Shown piece after piece: positions 7,166 to 15,380 of a DNA stretch of 64,000 nt. Every line of letters begins with the position of its first letter. The stretch's first letter is position 1. Source of the DNA: Paraburkholderia sp. D15 (GTDB taxonomy: Bacteria; Pseudomonadota; Gammaproteobacteria; Burkholderiales; Burkholderiaceae); the NCBI RefSeq assembly GCF_029910215.1, contig NZ_CP110395.1, positions 1,488,001-1,552,000 on the forward strand. Reading direction: 5' to 3'. The position numbers and the translations under genes are program-made. A model generated the notes under the pieces. It searched no databases. It saw nothing but the letters and a program-made list of their open reading frames with translations, and was not told the origin of the DNA.

Positions 7166-8217
7166 CTCACAAAACTCAGCACAAACAACCCCGCAAGAAA
7201 CAGCATGGCCATCGGCAGCTTCTCGCGGGGCGTTCGATAAGCGCTCGCATCGCTCCAGACCTGCACGAACACCCAGAAAATCGACACTACGATCAGATGC
7301 AGCATGTAGATGCTGAAGCTGACCTCTCCCAGCAAGCGCAACGGCTTGATCGACAACAGCGCGCGATGTCCGAACAGCAGCGCGGGAAAACCGATCGTGC
7401 ACAAGGCCATCTGCTTGAGCCCATAGATCGGCGCATCGAGACTCAAGGAAACGACGAACGCAAATACACCGATCATCGTCAACACAACCCGCGTAGTTCC
7501 AGCAGGCCGGACCCGTTTCTCCAGCAACGCACACACAATGCCCGGCAGAAAGAACGCGCCCGGCAGCAAACTGCCGTCGAACGTCGCGACCAGCGACGCG
7601 ACGATGACCGCCAAAGCCGCCATGACCCACCACGGACGCGCGAGCAGCGCGGCCATGAACGGCACGAGCGCATAGAACCACCATTCCCAGCCGAGCGTCC
7701 AGATCTGCCCCAATTGCCCGCCAACCGACATGCCGGCCACCGACGGCATGCGTGGCGCGACGAAGCCGAACGCGTACACGCTCACGACTTCCCGCACCGT
7801 CGCTGCCGGTGCGCCGGGCACCGAGCGCGCGATATAGATCGTCAACGTAATCCCGAGCGTCATGGCCACGAGATAGAGCGGCATGATGCGTCGAACGCGC
7901 GAGGACATCAGGGCATTCACGTCGACGGGACCGTTCATCGCTTTGCGCGTGAACAGAAAGCCGGTAATGCAGAAGAAGATCTGCACGCCGACGGCACCGA
8001 AAGTCAGGCCGAGCGCGTTGTCGACGGGCCGGTCGATCACCATGCCGGCATGCGGCAGATAGTGCGCGCAGACAACCATCAAGGCGGCCATTGCGCGCAT
8101 GCCGTCGAGATGCGTATAGCGGCCGGGAAGCAGATGAACCTTGAACAACCAGCCGAGCGGCACGGCAAGCAGAACGGCAGATCCAAAAATAAATGCAATC
8201 GCTAGAGCAGTAACCAT
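7084..8217 (-). CDS. Acyltransferase family 3 (OafA/YrhL-like) membrane protein
   Basis: 377 aa with about ten membrane helices. The N-terminal signature H-L-D-G-M-R-A-M-A-A-L-M-V-V and the following A-H-Y-L-P-H supply the conserved Arg and His of the family; S-F-S-I-Y-M-L-H-L near the C-terminus is also typical. Such enzymes move acetyl or other acyl groups from the cytosol to surface sugars such as O-antigen or exopolysaccharide. No glycan gene lies beside it, so the acceptor is unknown. GC is back to the backbone level, so this gene marks the right border of the accessory block. Confidence 0.85.
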   Translation of the reverse strand: MVTALAIAFIFGSAVLLAVPLGWLFKVHLLPGRYTHLDGMRAMAALMVVCAHYLPHAGMVIDRPVDNALGLTFGAVGVQIFFCITGFLFTRKAMNGPVDVNALMSSRVRRIMPLYLVAMTLGITLTIYIARSVPGAPAATVREVVSVYAFGFVAPRMPSVAGMSVGGQLGQIWTLGWEWWFYALVPFMAALLARPWWVMAALAVIVASLVATFDGSLLPGAFFLPGIVCALLEKRVRPAGTTRVVLTMIGVFAFVVSLSLDAPIYGLKQMALCTIGFPALLFGHRALLSIKPLRLLGEVSFSIYMLHLIVVSIFWVFVQVWSDASAYRTPREKLPMAMLFLAGLFVLSFVSYVVVERPFVGRSKGGNGGVVSAARPG

Positions 8218-8813
8218 CGCTTAATCATGCGGCCGAATAGAGTCGCACGCAAACGATTGGGCGAGAAAATTTCAGATGAATTCTTTAGCACCCGGTCGCG
8301 TGTTTCGTTATTACGTCGAGATGTTTTTGGGTACGCGCTTAACGGTAATACGTGCTGATGCCAGCTGAAAACGCACAAGGCATTTCGACCGAAGAACGCC
8401 TGCTCGTCCACAAGAGAATCAGTTTTACCGGCGCTGCATTCGAGCGCCCATGTCGGTGTATCGCCAGTGCGCGAAGGCCGGTGCCGTCGGTTCACGCGAA
8501 CCGATTCTGCCCGCGTCGTAGCGTCTCGCCAGACCTATCGCCGTCGCGTCATTCCACCTCGTCGACAATGCTCGCAAATTGCGTATCGCTTGACGGCGAT
8601 TTCATCGAATCGACCGCTGAAAAAGCATTTAAATATGCTATTCGCATAACTAAAGGCAAACCCGCCCCGCATCGAACGCCGCTTTGAAATCGCCCGCTTA
8701 AAAGAAACCATTTTCCGCAGTCAGTCTCCCGCGCTTTTCCTGACAAGTCATAAATGACGGGCTCACTATGGACCCGCTGACCGCTACTGGCAGCTAAACC
8801 ATTAGGAGCTGAT
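8218..8813. other. Divergent intergenic region before the autoinducer synthase
   Basis: About 600 bp with no convincing gene. The part from 8620 to 8760 is AT-richer and is the likely promoter region of the 8814 gene; the other end serves the acyltransferase. A small palindrome at 8747-8758 is listed separately. Confidence 0.5.
8747..8758. promoter_or_regulatory. Palindrome upstream of the autoinducer synthase
   Basis: GTCAT-AA-ATGAC, a perfect 12-bp inverted repeat about 55 bp before the start codon. It could be an operator; the binding protein is unknown. Confidence 0.3.
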
Positions 8814-10109
8814 ATGAAAAACGTTTCCGATTCCCTGGTACAAGGGCGAGGATATCAACACGCCGCATTGCCGGAATTCGTGACCTCGCGCGTCGAACGT
8901 TACTACCACGAGCGCGTGCGCGAGACATGGGCCGGCGGCCACATCATGCGCGGCCGCATGCCTGGAGCTGACGCATTGCATCTGTCGAGCAACGACTACC
9001 TGGCGATCGCGCGTCATCCAGACATCATCAACCGGATGGCGGACACGCTGTACGCGGATGGCAGCGGCCTCTTGATGTCGGCGATCTTTCTGCACGGCGA
9101 CTGTCCGCTGCTGCAGTTCGAGAACCGTCTGGCGAGGTACATGCGCGCGGAGTCCGGCGTGCTGTGCCAGTCCGGCTACGCGGCGAACACCGGCCTGATC
9201 CAGTCGATCGCGTCGGCGCGTACGCCGGTCTACGTCGACATGAAAGCGCACATGTCGTTGTGGGAAGGTGTGCGTAGCGCGGGCGCCGAGCCGGTCGCGT
9301 TCCGTCACAACGACGCGACCCATCTGGAGCAGCAGATCGCGCGGCACGGGCAGGGCGTCGTGCTGGTCGATTCGGTCTACAGCACGGACGGCAGCGTCTG
9401 TCCGCTCGTCGAGTTCGCGGATGTGTGCGACCGCACCGGCTGCGTGTTCGTGGTCGACGAATCGCATTCGCTCGGCACGCATGGTCCGCGCGGCGCGGGG
9501 CTCGTTGTCGAACTCGGACTCGAATCGCGCGTCGCCTTCCGTACCGCGAGTCTCGCGAAGGCGTTCGCCGGACGGGCGGGTTTCATCACCTGTGCCGCCG
9601 ATTTCCAGGAGTACTTCAAGTTCGAGTCGAACCCTGCGATCTTCAGTTCGACGTTGCTGCCGCACGAAATCGCCGGACTCGACGCGACGCTCTCCGTGAT
9701 CGAAAACTCGGACGACCGCCGCGCGACGTTGAGCGCGAACGCGGCGTGGCTGCGCGAGCGCCTGACGGAATTGGGCTACAACCTGAACGGCAGCGAGACG
9801 CAGATCATCGCGCTCGAAGCGGGCACCGAACAACGCACGATCATCTTGCGTGACGCACTGGAAGCGCGCGGTATTTTCGGTTCGGTGTTTTGCGCGCCGG
9901 CTACCGCGCGTAATCGTGCGCTGATCCGGCTGTCGATTCACGCGGCCTTGACGCACGCGCAGGTCGAGAGAATCGCGACCGTGTGCCGCGATATCCGCGA
10001 CGAGGTGGAACTCGACAAGTGGGCCTCGACGCGGCGGCTGGGCGACGAACTGTCGCCGCGTCGTCGTGGTCGCGAACGCGCTGGCGCGGATAACGCCGTA
10101 GCGGCCTGA
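8814..10109 (+). CDS. cqsA: CqsA/LqsA-like alpha-hydroxyketone autoinducer synthase
   Basis: 431 aa PLP enzyme of the alpha-oxoamine synthase group, started at an ATG with TAGGAG 6 bp upstream. Visible marks are L-S-S-N-D-Y-L-A-I-A-R-H-P near residue 57, the aspartate block V-V-D-E-S-H-S-L-G-T-H-G, and the Schiff-base lysine in T-A-S-L-A-K-A-F-A-G-R-A. The D-E-S-H-S-L-G-T-H-G wording is that of CqsA/LqsA rather than BioF or Kbl. The family joins an acyl-CoA to an amino-acid-derived carbanion to give alpha-hydroxyketone or aminoketone signals. The convergent regulator and kinase genes downstream are LqsR/LqsS-like, which supports a signalling role. The exact signal chain length cannot be read. 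Confidence 0.85.
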   Translation: MKNVSDSLVQGRGYQHAALPEFVTSRVERYYHERVRETWAGGHIMRGRMPGADALHLSSNDYLAIARHPDIINRMADTLYADGSGLLMSAIFLHGDCPLLQFENRLARYMRAESGVLCQSGYAANTGLIQSIASARTPVYVDMKAHMSLWEGVRSAGAEPVAFRHNDATHLEQQIARHGQGVVLVDSVYSTDGSVCPLVEFADVCDRTGCVFVVDESHSLGTHGPRGAGLVVELGLESRVAFRTASLAKAFAGRAGFITCAADFQEYFKFESNPAIFSSTLLPHEIAGLDATLSVIENSDDRRATLSANAAWLRERLTELGYNLNGSETQIIALEAGTEQRTIILRDALEARGIFGSVFCAPATARNRALIRLSIHAALTHAQVERIATVCRDIRDEVELDKWASTRRLGDELSPRRRGRERAGADNAVAA

Positions 10110-10115
10110 TAGGTA

Positions 10116-10153
10116 GCGGACGTGGGGCTCAGCTTTTCGAGCTCCATGTCCGC
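10116..10153. terminator. Hairpin between convergent cqsA-like and regulator genes
   Basis: A 15-bp stem (GCGGACGTGGGGCTC pairing with GAGCTCCATGTCCGC, two G-U wobbles) with an 8-base loop. It lies 6 bp after the synthase stop and covers the last codons of the minus-strand regulator. No T run follows on the plus side, so termination is plausible but not certain. Confidence 0.45.
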
Positions 10154-11154
10154 TCCATGTCGCGGTCGAGCTTGTCGAGGTAGGCGTCGTAGCTGGTGAC
10201 GCGTTCGAGGTCGAGCCCCGGCGGATTCGAAATCACCGCGTACACGTAGTCCTGGCGGCCGCTCAGTGTCGTCGCGGGATGCATGTAGTCCTCCCACGAC
10301 GCGCACTGATCGGGGTAGTTGCCCTCGGTCTCCCAGAAATACGGCACACTGCGCCGGCTGTCGAGCGCCGCGAGGAACGCGGCCGGCGCATCCTGCTCGA
10401 CGGCGATCTCGCGCACGCCGCGCAAGGTCTCGGGCGTATGGATGATCAGCAGATACGCGTGCCCTCGATTGTCCAGCATCAGCAGTCCGTTCGGGCAGTA
10501 CGAGATGTAGTGCTCGACGATGCCGAGCGAAGCGGACAGCTCGGCCACGCGTTCGGCCAGTACTTCGTCGCGCAGAAACGCGTATTCGGACAGCGCGAGC
10601 GTATCGACGATCGAATGGCAAACGTTGTCGAAATAGGCGCTCTGCAATTCGCGCACCGCGCGGTTCAGCGCCGGAATCGCCGCCGCATCCTGCTTGCGGA
10701 TGAAGCGATGAATGATCCCTTCGTTGAAACTTTGCACCGCGATGTGCTCGTCGGCCTTGCCCGTCAGCATGATCTTGCGTACGGCTGGGTCGGTCATGCG
10801 GCGGCAGAATTCGAGGCCGTTCATGCCGGGCATGTCGTAGTCGACCACCACCACCGACATCGCGCGAAAACGCAGCGGGTTGTACACCTGATTGCGCACG
10901 GTGTTTACGCTCAGCGAAATGACCTGCTGCGCGACGTCTTCGTCGGTACGGTCGCGAAACGGCGCGAACAGCGGCTCCTCCGCCGAACCGGGCCGCGGCG
11001 CGTTGTTCACCGCCTGCAGCGCTTCGGCCGGCGAGCTGAACAGTTGAAACGCGAGTTGCGGGTCGAGTTGCAGACAGAGATTCGACAGAAACGTCGGACT
11101 GTCGTCGACGAACGTCGCCGTCGTCGGAAAGTAGAAAGGCTTGATCGTGCTCAT
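10129..11154 (-). CDS. LqsR-like response regulator with enlarged receiver domain
   Basis: 341 aa; the start is the ATG at 11154, which overlaps the kinase stop as ATGA. The receiver domain has the acidic pair D17-D18, the likely phospho-acceptor D105 in V-V-V-V-D-Y-D-M-P-G-M-N-G, and the conserved Lys in R-F-I-R-K-Q-D. The gap between acidic pair and acceptor is ~87 residues instead of the usual ~40-45, so about 45 residues are inserted. The C-terminal half (from ~residue 200) has no DNA-binding domain that I recognise, as in LqsR-type output proteins. It is encoded with the kinase and faces the autoinducer synthase, so it should read out that signal. Confidence 0.8.
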   Translation of the reverse strand: MSTIKPFYFPTTATFVDDSPTFLSNLCLQLDPQLAFQLFSSPAEALQAVNNAPRPGSAEEPLFAPFRDRTDEDVAQQVISLSVNTVRNQVYNPLRFRAMSVVVVDYDMPGMNGLEFCRRMTDPAVRKIMLTGKADEHIAVQSFNEGIIHRFIRKQDAAAIPALNRAVRELQSAYFDNVCHSIVDTLALSEYAFLRDEVLAERVAELSASLGIVEHYISYCPNGLLMLDNRGHAYLLIIHTPETLRGVREIAVEQDAPAAFLAALDSRRSVPYFWETEGNYPDQCASWEDYMHPATTLSGRQDYVYAVISNPPGLDLERVTSYDAYLDKLDRDMERTWSSKS

Positions 11155-12500
11155 GTAGCGGCTCGGGGGAAGGTCAAGGTGAATTCGGTGAACATGCCTT
11201 CGACGGACTGGCAGTCGATGGCGCCGCCCATCGCGCGCATCACGTCGCGGCAGAAGGCAAGGCCGATGCCGGTGCCGATCGACGCGTCGTCGATACCGGC
11301 CGGCGAGGTGTAGAAGCGCGTGAAGATGTGCGGCACGACATCGGGCGCAATGCCGACACCGGTGTCGCGAAACAGCAGCTGATTCGCGCGCGGCCCCGTG
11401 ACGAGGCGGATCGAGATCAACGCGCTGTCCACGCTCGCCATCCCGCGCAGCGCGTTCTTCAGCAGATTGAACAGCACGTGGGTCATCAGCATGTCCGAGC
11501 CATGGAAGGTGAAGTCCGTGGCGAGATCGGTGAGCACGCGCTCGCGTTCGCCGTCGCGAAACGGATAGCGTTCGAGCGCGGTCCGGACCGCCTCGGCGAT
11601 CGAGCAATGATCGGCGCCGTGCGAGAAGCCGCCGGTGAATCGCGCATTCGCGAGCAGCATGTCGATGATCGCGTTCGAATGCAGCGCTTCCTGTTCGATG
11701 CGCGAGATCACGCCGTCCATCGACTGCAGATGCACGCGGCGGATCTTCGGCACCGGCATTTCGCCTTGCTGGGCGATCGAATACGTTTCGAGCAGCGCCG
11801 GCAGATAGCGGCCAAGACCCAGCGCGCCCGCGCGAATCGCCAGCAACGGGGTGCGCAACTCATGCGCGATGCTGCCGGCGGTGGCCAGCATCGCGCGCTC
11901 CTGTTCGATGCGGATGCGGTCCATGTCGTAATTCGCGACCACGCCGATCGCGACCGCGAACGAAAAGATCGCCAGATGCGCGGAGTAGGTCGCGGCGAAA
12001 AAGACGGGATCGGTGGTCAGCCAGTAGGCGAGACACGCGACACCGATGCCGAGCACGAAGTTGAGCATCAGCATCAGCCAGTCGAGCAGCAGCACCATCA
12101 CGAACGCGGCGATCAGCGCGCTTTCGATCCACACGTTGGAGCCGTTGTTCTTCAACAGCATGAAGGTGAAGAAGAACGGCAGCGAGTAGAAGACGGTCGC
12201 GTACCAGTAGTACGGCAGGAACTTCTTCAGCGGCGTGGGCCAGCGGTCGGAGAACAGCATCGGCACGAACAGCGCGGAACCGACGAGCCGCAGCGGCAAA
12301 TTCTCGTACGTCTGCGGAAACAGGTTGTGCCAGATGTAGTAGTAAAGCGGGAAACCGACGATCGCGATCGCCGCGAACGGCCGCATCCTGCGCTGCATGT
12401 ATTGCAGATTACGTGCAGCGGGGACGAATGCCTGCGCGAGAAAGGCGCGCAGCGACGTGAGCTTGCGCATGCCCCACGGCGAAACTCGGGTTGTACTCAT
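11151..12500 (-). CDS. CqsS/LqsS-like membrane sensor histidine kinase
   Basis: 449 aa from the ATG at 12500 (a later ATG at 12470 is possible). About six membrane helices fill residues ~40-195, beginning F-P-L-Y-Y-Y-I-W-H-N-L-F-P-Q, the wording of the CqsS/LqsS sensor module. The kinase core follows: H-box S-I-A-H-E-L-R-T-P-L-L-A, N-box N-L-L-K-N-A-L, G1 D-T-G-V-G-I-A-P, G2 G-T-G-I-G-L-A-F-C. There is no attached receiver domain, unlike Vibrio CqsS. It should sense the ketone signal in the inner membrane and phosphorylate the overlapping downstream regulator. Confidence 0.85.
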   Translation of the reverse strand: MSTTRVSPWGMRKLTSLRAFLAQAFVPAARNLQYMQRRMRPFAAIAIVGFPLYYYIWHNLFPQTYENLPLRLVGSALFVPMLFSDRWPTPLKKFLPYYWYATVFYSLPFFFTFMLLKNNGSNVWIESALIAAFVMVLLLDWLMLMLNFVLGIGVACLAYWLTTDPVFFAATYSAHLAIFSFAVAIGVVANYDMDRIRIEQERAMLATAGSIAHELRTPLLAIRAGALGLGRYLPALLETYSIAQQGEMPVPKIRRVHLQSMDGVISRIEQEALHSNAIIDMLLANARFTGGFSHGADHCSIAEAVRTALERYPFRDGERERVLTDLATDFTFHGSDMLMTHVLFNLLKNALRGMASVDSALISIRLVTGPRANQLLFRDTGVGIAPDVVPHIFTRFYTSPAGIDDASIGTGIGLAFCRDVMRAMGGAIDCQSVEGMFTEFTLTFPRAAT

Positions 12501-12851
12501 CTGTATGGAATTGAAATCTGCCTGCCATGTGCGGAGCGGCGCCCGGCCCAGTCTCCTTTTCTCTACCCCGCGCATTGCGAACGGCGGAGTAGGTCGCCGT
12601 GGCGCCCGATCCAGCCATTACATCATATTTAATCCACTTTTTTGAGGACGAATGATGGGGCGATTCACCGCGTAATGAGTCAATCGATGAACGTTGATGC
12701 AATTTGCATGAAATTGTTTTAAACCGGATTAAAGCGGCAGGGGAAGATCAGGGAAAGCCGCGTCCCGGGGCCGGACGCCGCCGACAGCGCGTTGGCCGGT
12801 CATGCTCTACACTAGCTGCCGCCCGCCAGCCACGTGAAGAGCAAGACCTCG
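12501..12851. other. Divergent intergenic region, kinase/MFS
   Basis: About 350 bp without a gene. An AT-rich patch at 12620-12725 is the best promoter region and contains the palindrome ATGCAA-T-TTGCAT at 12697-12709, a possible operator. Confidence 0.4.
12697..12709. promoter_or_regulatory. 13-bp palindrome in AT-rich promoter patch
   Basis: ATGCAA-T-TTGCAT, perfect arms of 6 bp. Placed between the divergent kinase and MFS genes. No known regulator assigned. Confidence 0.3.
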
Positions 12852-14123
12852 ATGCCCGACGAACCTCCTTTATCCGCCGAACCCTCATCCATCAGTTTGC
12901 CGAAACACCCCGCGTTTCAACGTTTCTGGTGCACCCGGATTCTTTCCTCGCTGTCGTTCCAGATGCTCGCCGTGGCGATGGGATGGCACATCTACGCGCT
13001 GACCCATAGCGCGTTCGCGCTGGGCCTCGTCGGCCTCGCGCAGTTCCTGCCGATGTTCGTGCTGACCCTCGTGGTCGGCCAGGTCGCCGACCGTTACGAC
13101 CGCCGGCGTATCGCGGCGATCTGTCAAAGCCTGGAAGGCATCGCCGCCTTGCTGTTCGCGTGCGGCACGTTCGGCGGCTGGTTGAACGCGCCTGTCATCT
13201 ACGTGCTGGCGGCCTGCGTGGGCGCGGCGCGGGCGTTCGAGTCGCCGGCGGTCGCGTCGCTGCTGCCCGCCGTGGTGCCGCGCGGCCAGTTGCCGAAGGC
13301 GACCGCGTGGGCCACCTCCGCGAATCAGACCGCGCAGATCGCCGGGCCGGCGCTCGGCGGTCTGCTCTACGGCATCGGTCCGGGCGCGGCGTACCTCGCG
13401 TGCATGCTGTCGTTCGCGGCGGCGGCCACGGCCGTGTGGGGCATTCCGTTGCAGGCGAAGCCCGCGCAGCGCGCGCCGGTCACACTCGATTCGGTGTTCT
13501 CGGGCATCGCCTTCATCCGCAAGGAACCGGTGATTCTCGGCGCGCTGTCGCTCGATCTGTTCGCGGTGCTGTTCGGCGGCGCGACCGCGCTGCTGCCGGT
13601 GTTCGCGCGCGACATCCTGCACACCGGGCCGCTCGGGCTCGGCTTGCTGCGCTCGGGCACCGCGATCGGCGCGCTCGCGGGCACCATCTGGCTCGCGCAT
13701 TTTCCGCTGCGCAACCGGCCCGGCGCGGCGATGTTCGGCGGCGTGATCGCGTTCGGCGCGGCGACGGTGGTGTTCGGGCTGTCGCACGATTTCCTCGTGT
13801 CGCTGTTCGCGCTTATGGTGCTCGGCGCGTCGGACACCATCAGCGTGGTGGTGCGGCTATCGCTCGTGCAATTGCGCACGCCGGAGGAGATGCTGGGACG
13901 TGTCAGCGCGGTCAACTCGCTGTTTATCGGCACGTCGAATCAATTGGGCGAATTCGAATCCGGCGTGACCGCGGGTTGGTGGGGCGCGCAACCGGCGGTG
14001 CTGGTCGGCGGCGTCGCGACGATCGCCGTGGCGCTGCTGTGGATGCGTCTGTTTCCGGCGCTCAAGCGCACGCGGTCGCTGGACCGGGAAGAGCAGGAGG
14101 AAGGGCTGGCGGCGAGTCATTGA
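12852..14123 (+). CDS. MFS exporter (EntS/MFS_3-like)
   Basis: 423 aa from the ATG at 12852 with GAAGAGC upstream; a GTG at 12834 is also possible. There are twelve predicted membrane helices. The loop 2-3 motif G-Q-V-A-D-R-Y-D-R-R-R is the classic MFS motif A. The sequence style (F-x-R-F-W-x-x-R at the start, A-x-W-x-T-x-x-N-x-A-x-I-x-G-P-A-L-G-G in the middle) is that of the enterobactin-exporter-like MFS_3 group. Substrate unknown. The gene is divergent from the kinase and followed by an 8-bp repeat array. Confidence 0.85.
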   Translation: MPDEPPLSAEPSSISLPKHPAFQRFWCTRILSSLSFQMLAVAMGWHIYALTHSAFALGLVGLAQFLPMFVLTLVVGQVADRYDRRRIAAICQSLEGIAALLFACGTFGGWLNAPVIYVLAACVGAARAFESPAVASLLPAVVPRGQLPKATAWATSANQTAQIAGPALGGLLYGIGPGAAYLACMLSFAAAATAVWGIPLQAKPAQRAPVTLDSVFSGIAFIRKEPVILGALSLDLFAVLFGGATALLPVFARDILHTGPLGLGLLRSGTAIGALAGTIWLAHFPLRNRPGAAMFGGVIAFGAATVVFGLSHDFLVSLFALMVLGASDTISVVVRLSLVQLRTPEEMLGRVSAVNSLFIGTSNQLGEFESGVTAGWWGAQPAVLVGGVATIAVALLWMRLFPALKRTRSLDREEQEEGLAASH

Positions 14124-14176
14124 GTGTTGCGGGTCAGGGCGCGCGGCCACGCCGGCGCACCGCCACGGCGCCACGG

Positions 14177-14224
14177 CACAACGGCACAACGGCACAACGG
14201 CACAACGGCACAACGGCACAACGG
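14177..14224. repeat. 8-bp tandem repeat, six copies
   Basis: Six exact copies of CACAACGG, flanked by partial CACGG units. It lies between the MFS stop and the convergent DMT transporter stop. A unit length that is not a multiple of three in non-coding DNA suggests slippage-driven length variation between strains. Confidence 0.9.
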
Positions 14225-14274
14225 GGCCAGGTAGCCATGCCACCGCGCGGCCCCGCCGCCAGGCAACTACCGCT

Positions 14275-15195
14275 TCAGGCGTTCGCCGCGCTCACCCGCC
14301 ACGCGCGCCAGCGCACCGTCGCGAGCACCGAGGCCGCGACGATCATCGCGCCGCCGATCCACGCCGTCAGCGAAATCCGCTCGCCCAGCCAGAGCCAGGC
14401 GAACAGCGCGCCGAACGCCGGTTCGCTGCCCATCAGCAGTGATACGCGCGTCGGACTGCTGCGCTTGATCGCGAAGTTTTGCGCGAAGAACGCGAACAGC
14501 GTGCACGCCAGCACCAGATAGACGATGTAACCCCAGAACGCCGGGTGCCCCGCCAGCGACGGCAGCGGCCGCCACTGACCCGCCGCGAACAGCCACGCCG
14601 CCGCCGCGCTGCCGAACGCCACCACGCCGGATTGCACCGCCGTCACCGACAGCGGCGGCAACGCCGAATCGCGCATCACCCGCTTGGTCACGCAGACGAT
14701 CAACGCACGCAGCAGCGCCGCCGCCAGAATCAGCGCATCGCCGGGATTGAAGGCGAACGTACCGTCGCCAGCCAGCAGCCACGCGCCCAGCAGCGACAGC
14801 GCGACCGCAATCCACTCGACGCGGCTCGGCCGGCGCTTGAGCATCCACCATTCGACCAGCGGCGTCAGCACCACGCACAGGCTGATCAGAAACGCCGCGT
14901 TGGCCGCGCGCGTCAACAGAATGCCGAAGGTTTCGCACAGGTAGATACCGAGCAGCAACGCGCCGGCGAGCGTCACGCCGCGCAGCGCGCGGAAATCGGC
15001 GGAACGCAGATGACGCAGCGCTGGCGACAGCAGCACGAAGGTGATGCCGAAGCGCAGCGCCAGCAGCCCCAGGACCGGATAGAACGCGAGCGCGCTTTTG
15101 ACGACGCCGTAGCTGGTGCCCCACACCACGGCGACTGCCAGCAGCATCAGGTCGGACATCAGGAGCAGGCGTTCTTGCTGGGACTGGCGGGGCAT
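14275..15195 (-). CDS. EamA/DMT-family transporter
   Basis: 306 aa. The ATG at 15195 is chosen because TAGGAGA lies 8 bp upstream; earlier in-frame codons extend into the promoter. There are ten membrane helices in two EamA repeats. The first begins A-V-V-W-G-T-S-Y-G-V-V-K-S-A-L and the second has the typical S-x-x-P-x-x-x-x-L-x-x-x-x-x-L-G-E pattern (L-L-M-G-S-E-P-A-F-G and L-W-L-G-E-R-I-S). Such proteins export amino acids or metabolites. It is divergent from a LysR gene, which probably controls it through the AATGCAT sites between them. Confidence 0.88.
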   Translation of the reverse strand: MPRQSQQERLLLMSDLMLLAVAVVWGTSYGVVKSALAFYPVLGLLALRFGITFVLLSPALRHLRSADFRALRGVTLAGALLLGIYLCETFGILLTRAANAAFLISLCVVLTPLVEWWMLKRRPSRVEWIAVALSLLGAWLLAGDGTFAFNPGDALILAAALLRALIVCVTKRVMRDSALPPLSVTAVQSGVVAFGSAAAAWLFAAGQWRPLPSLAGHPAFWGYIVYLVLACTLFAFFAQNFAIKRSSPTRVSLLMGSEPAFGALFAWLWLGERISLTAWIGGAMIVAASVLATVRWRAWRVSAANA

Positions 15196-15281
15196 GGCGG
15201 TTCTCCTACGGATAAGCGCGTATTGTCGATCTTTGCTCCTGGCGCGATAATCGGGTCGCCGTGCACAACGTTTATGTTTTG

Positions 15282-15300
15282 AATGCATTAATCATGCATT
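15282..15300. promoter_or_regulatory. Inverted repeat AATGCAT-N5-ATGCATT, probable LysR operator
   Basis: A perfect 7-bp inverted repeat with a 5-bp spacer in the gap between the divergent DMT and LysR genes. A third AATGCATT copy follows at 15337-15344. LysR-type regulators usually bind dyads in such shared promoters. Confidence 0.5.
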
Positions 15301-15336
15301 GGTCGCGCATCGGTCGCGCGTTCACGACGCGCTGGC

Positions 15337-15344
15337 AATGCATT
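15337..15344. promoter_or_regulatory. Third AATGCATT box
   Basis: AATGCATT, same core as the dyad 40 bp upstream and 37 bp before the LysR start. It could be the activation or autorepression half-site. Confidence 0.35.
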
Positions 15345-15380
15345 CGCGATCCGACCCACCGCCAACCAGGTTGCCGCGCC

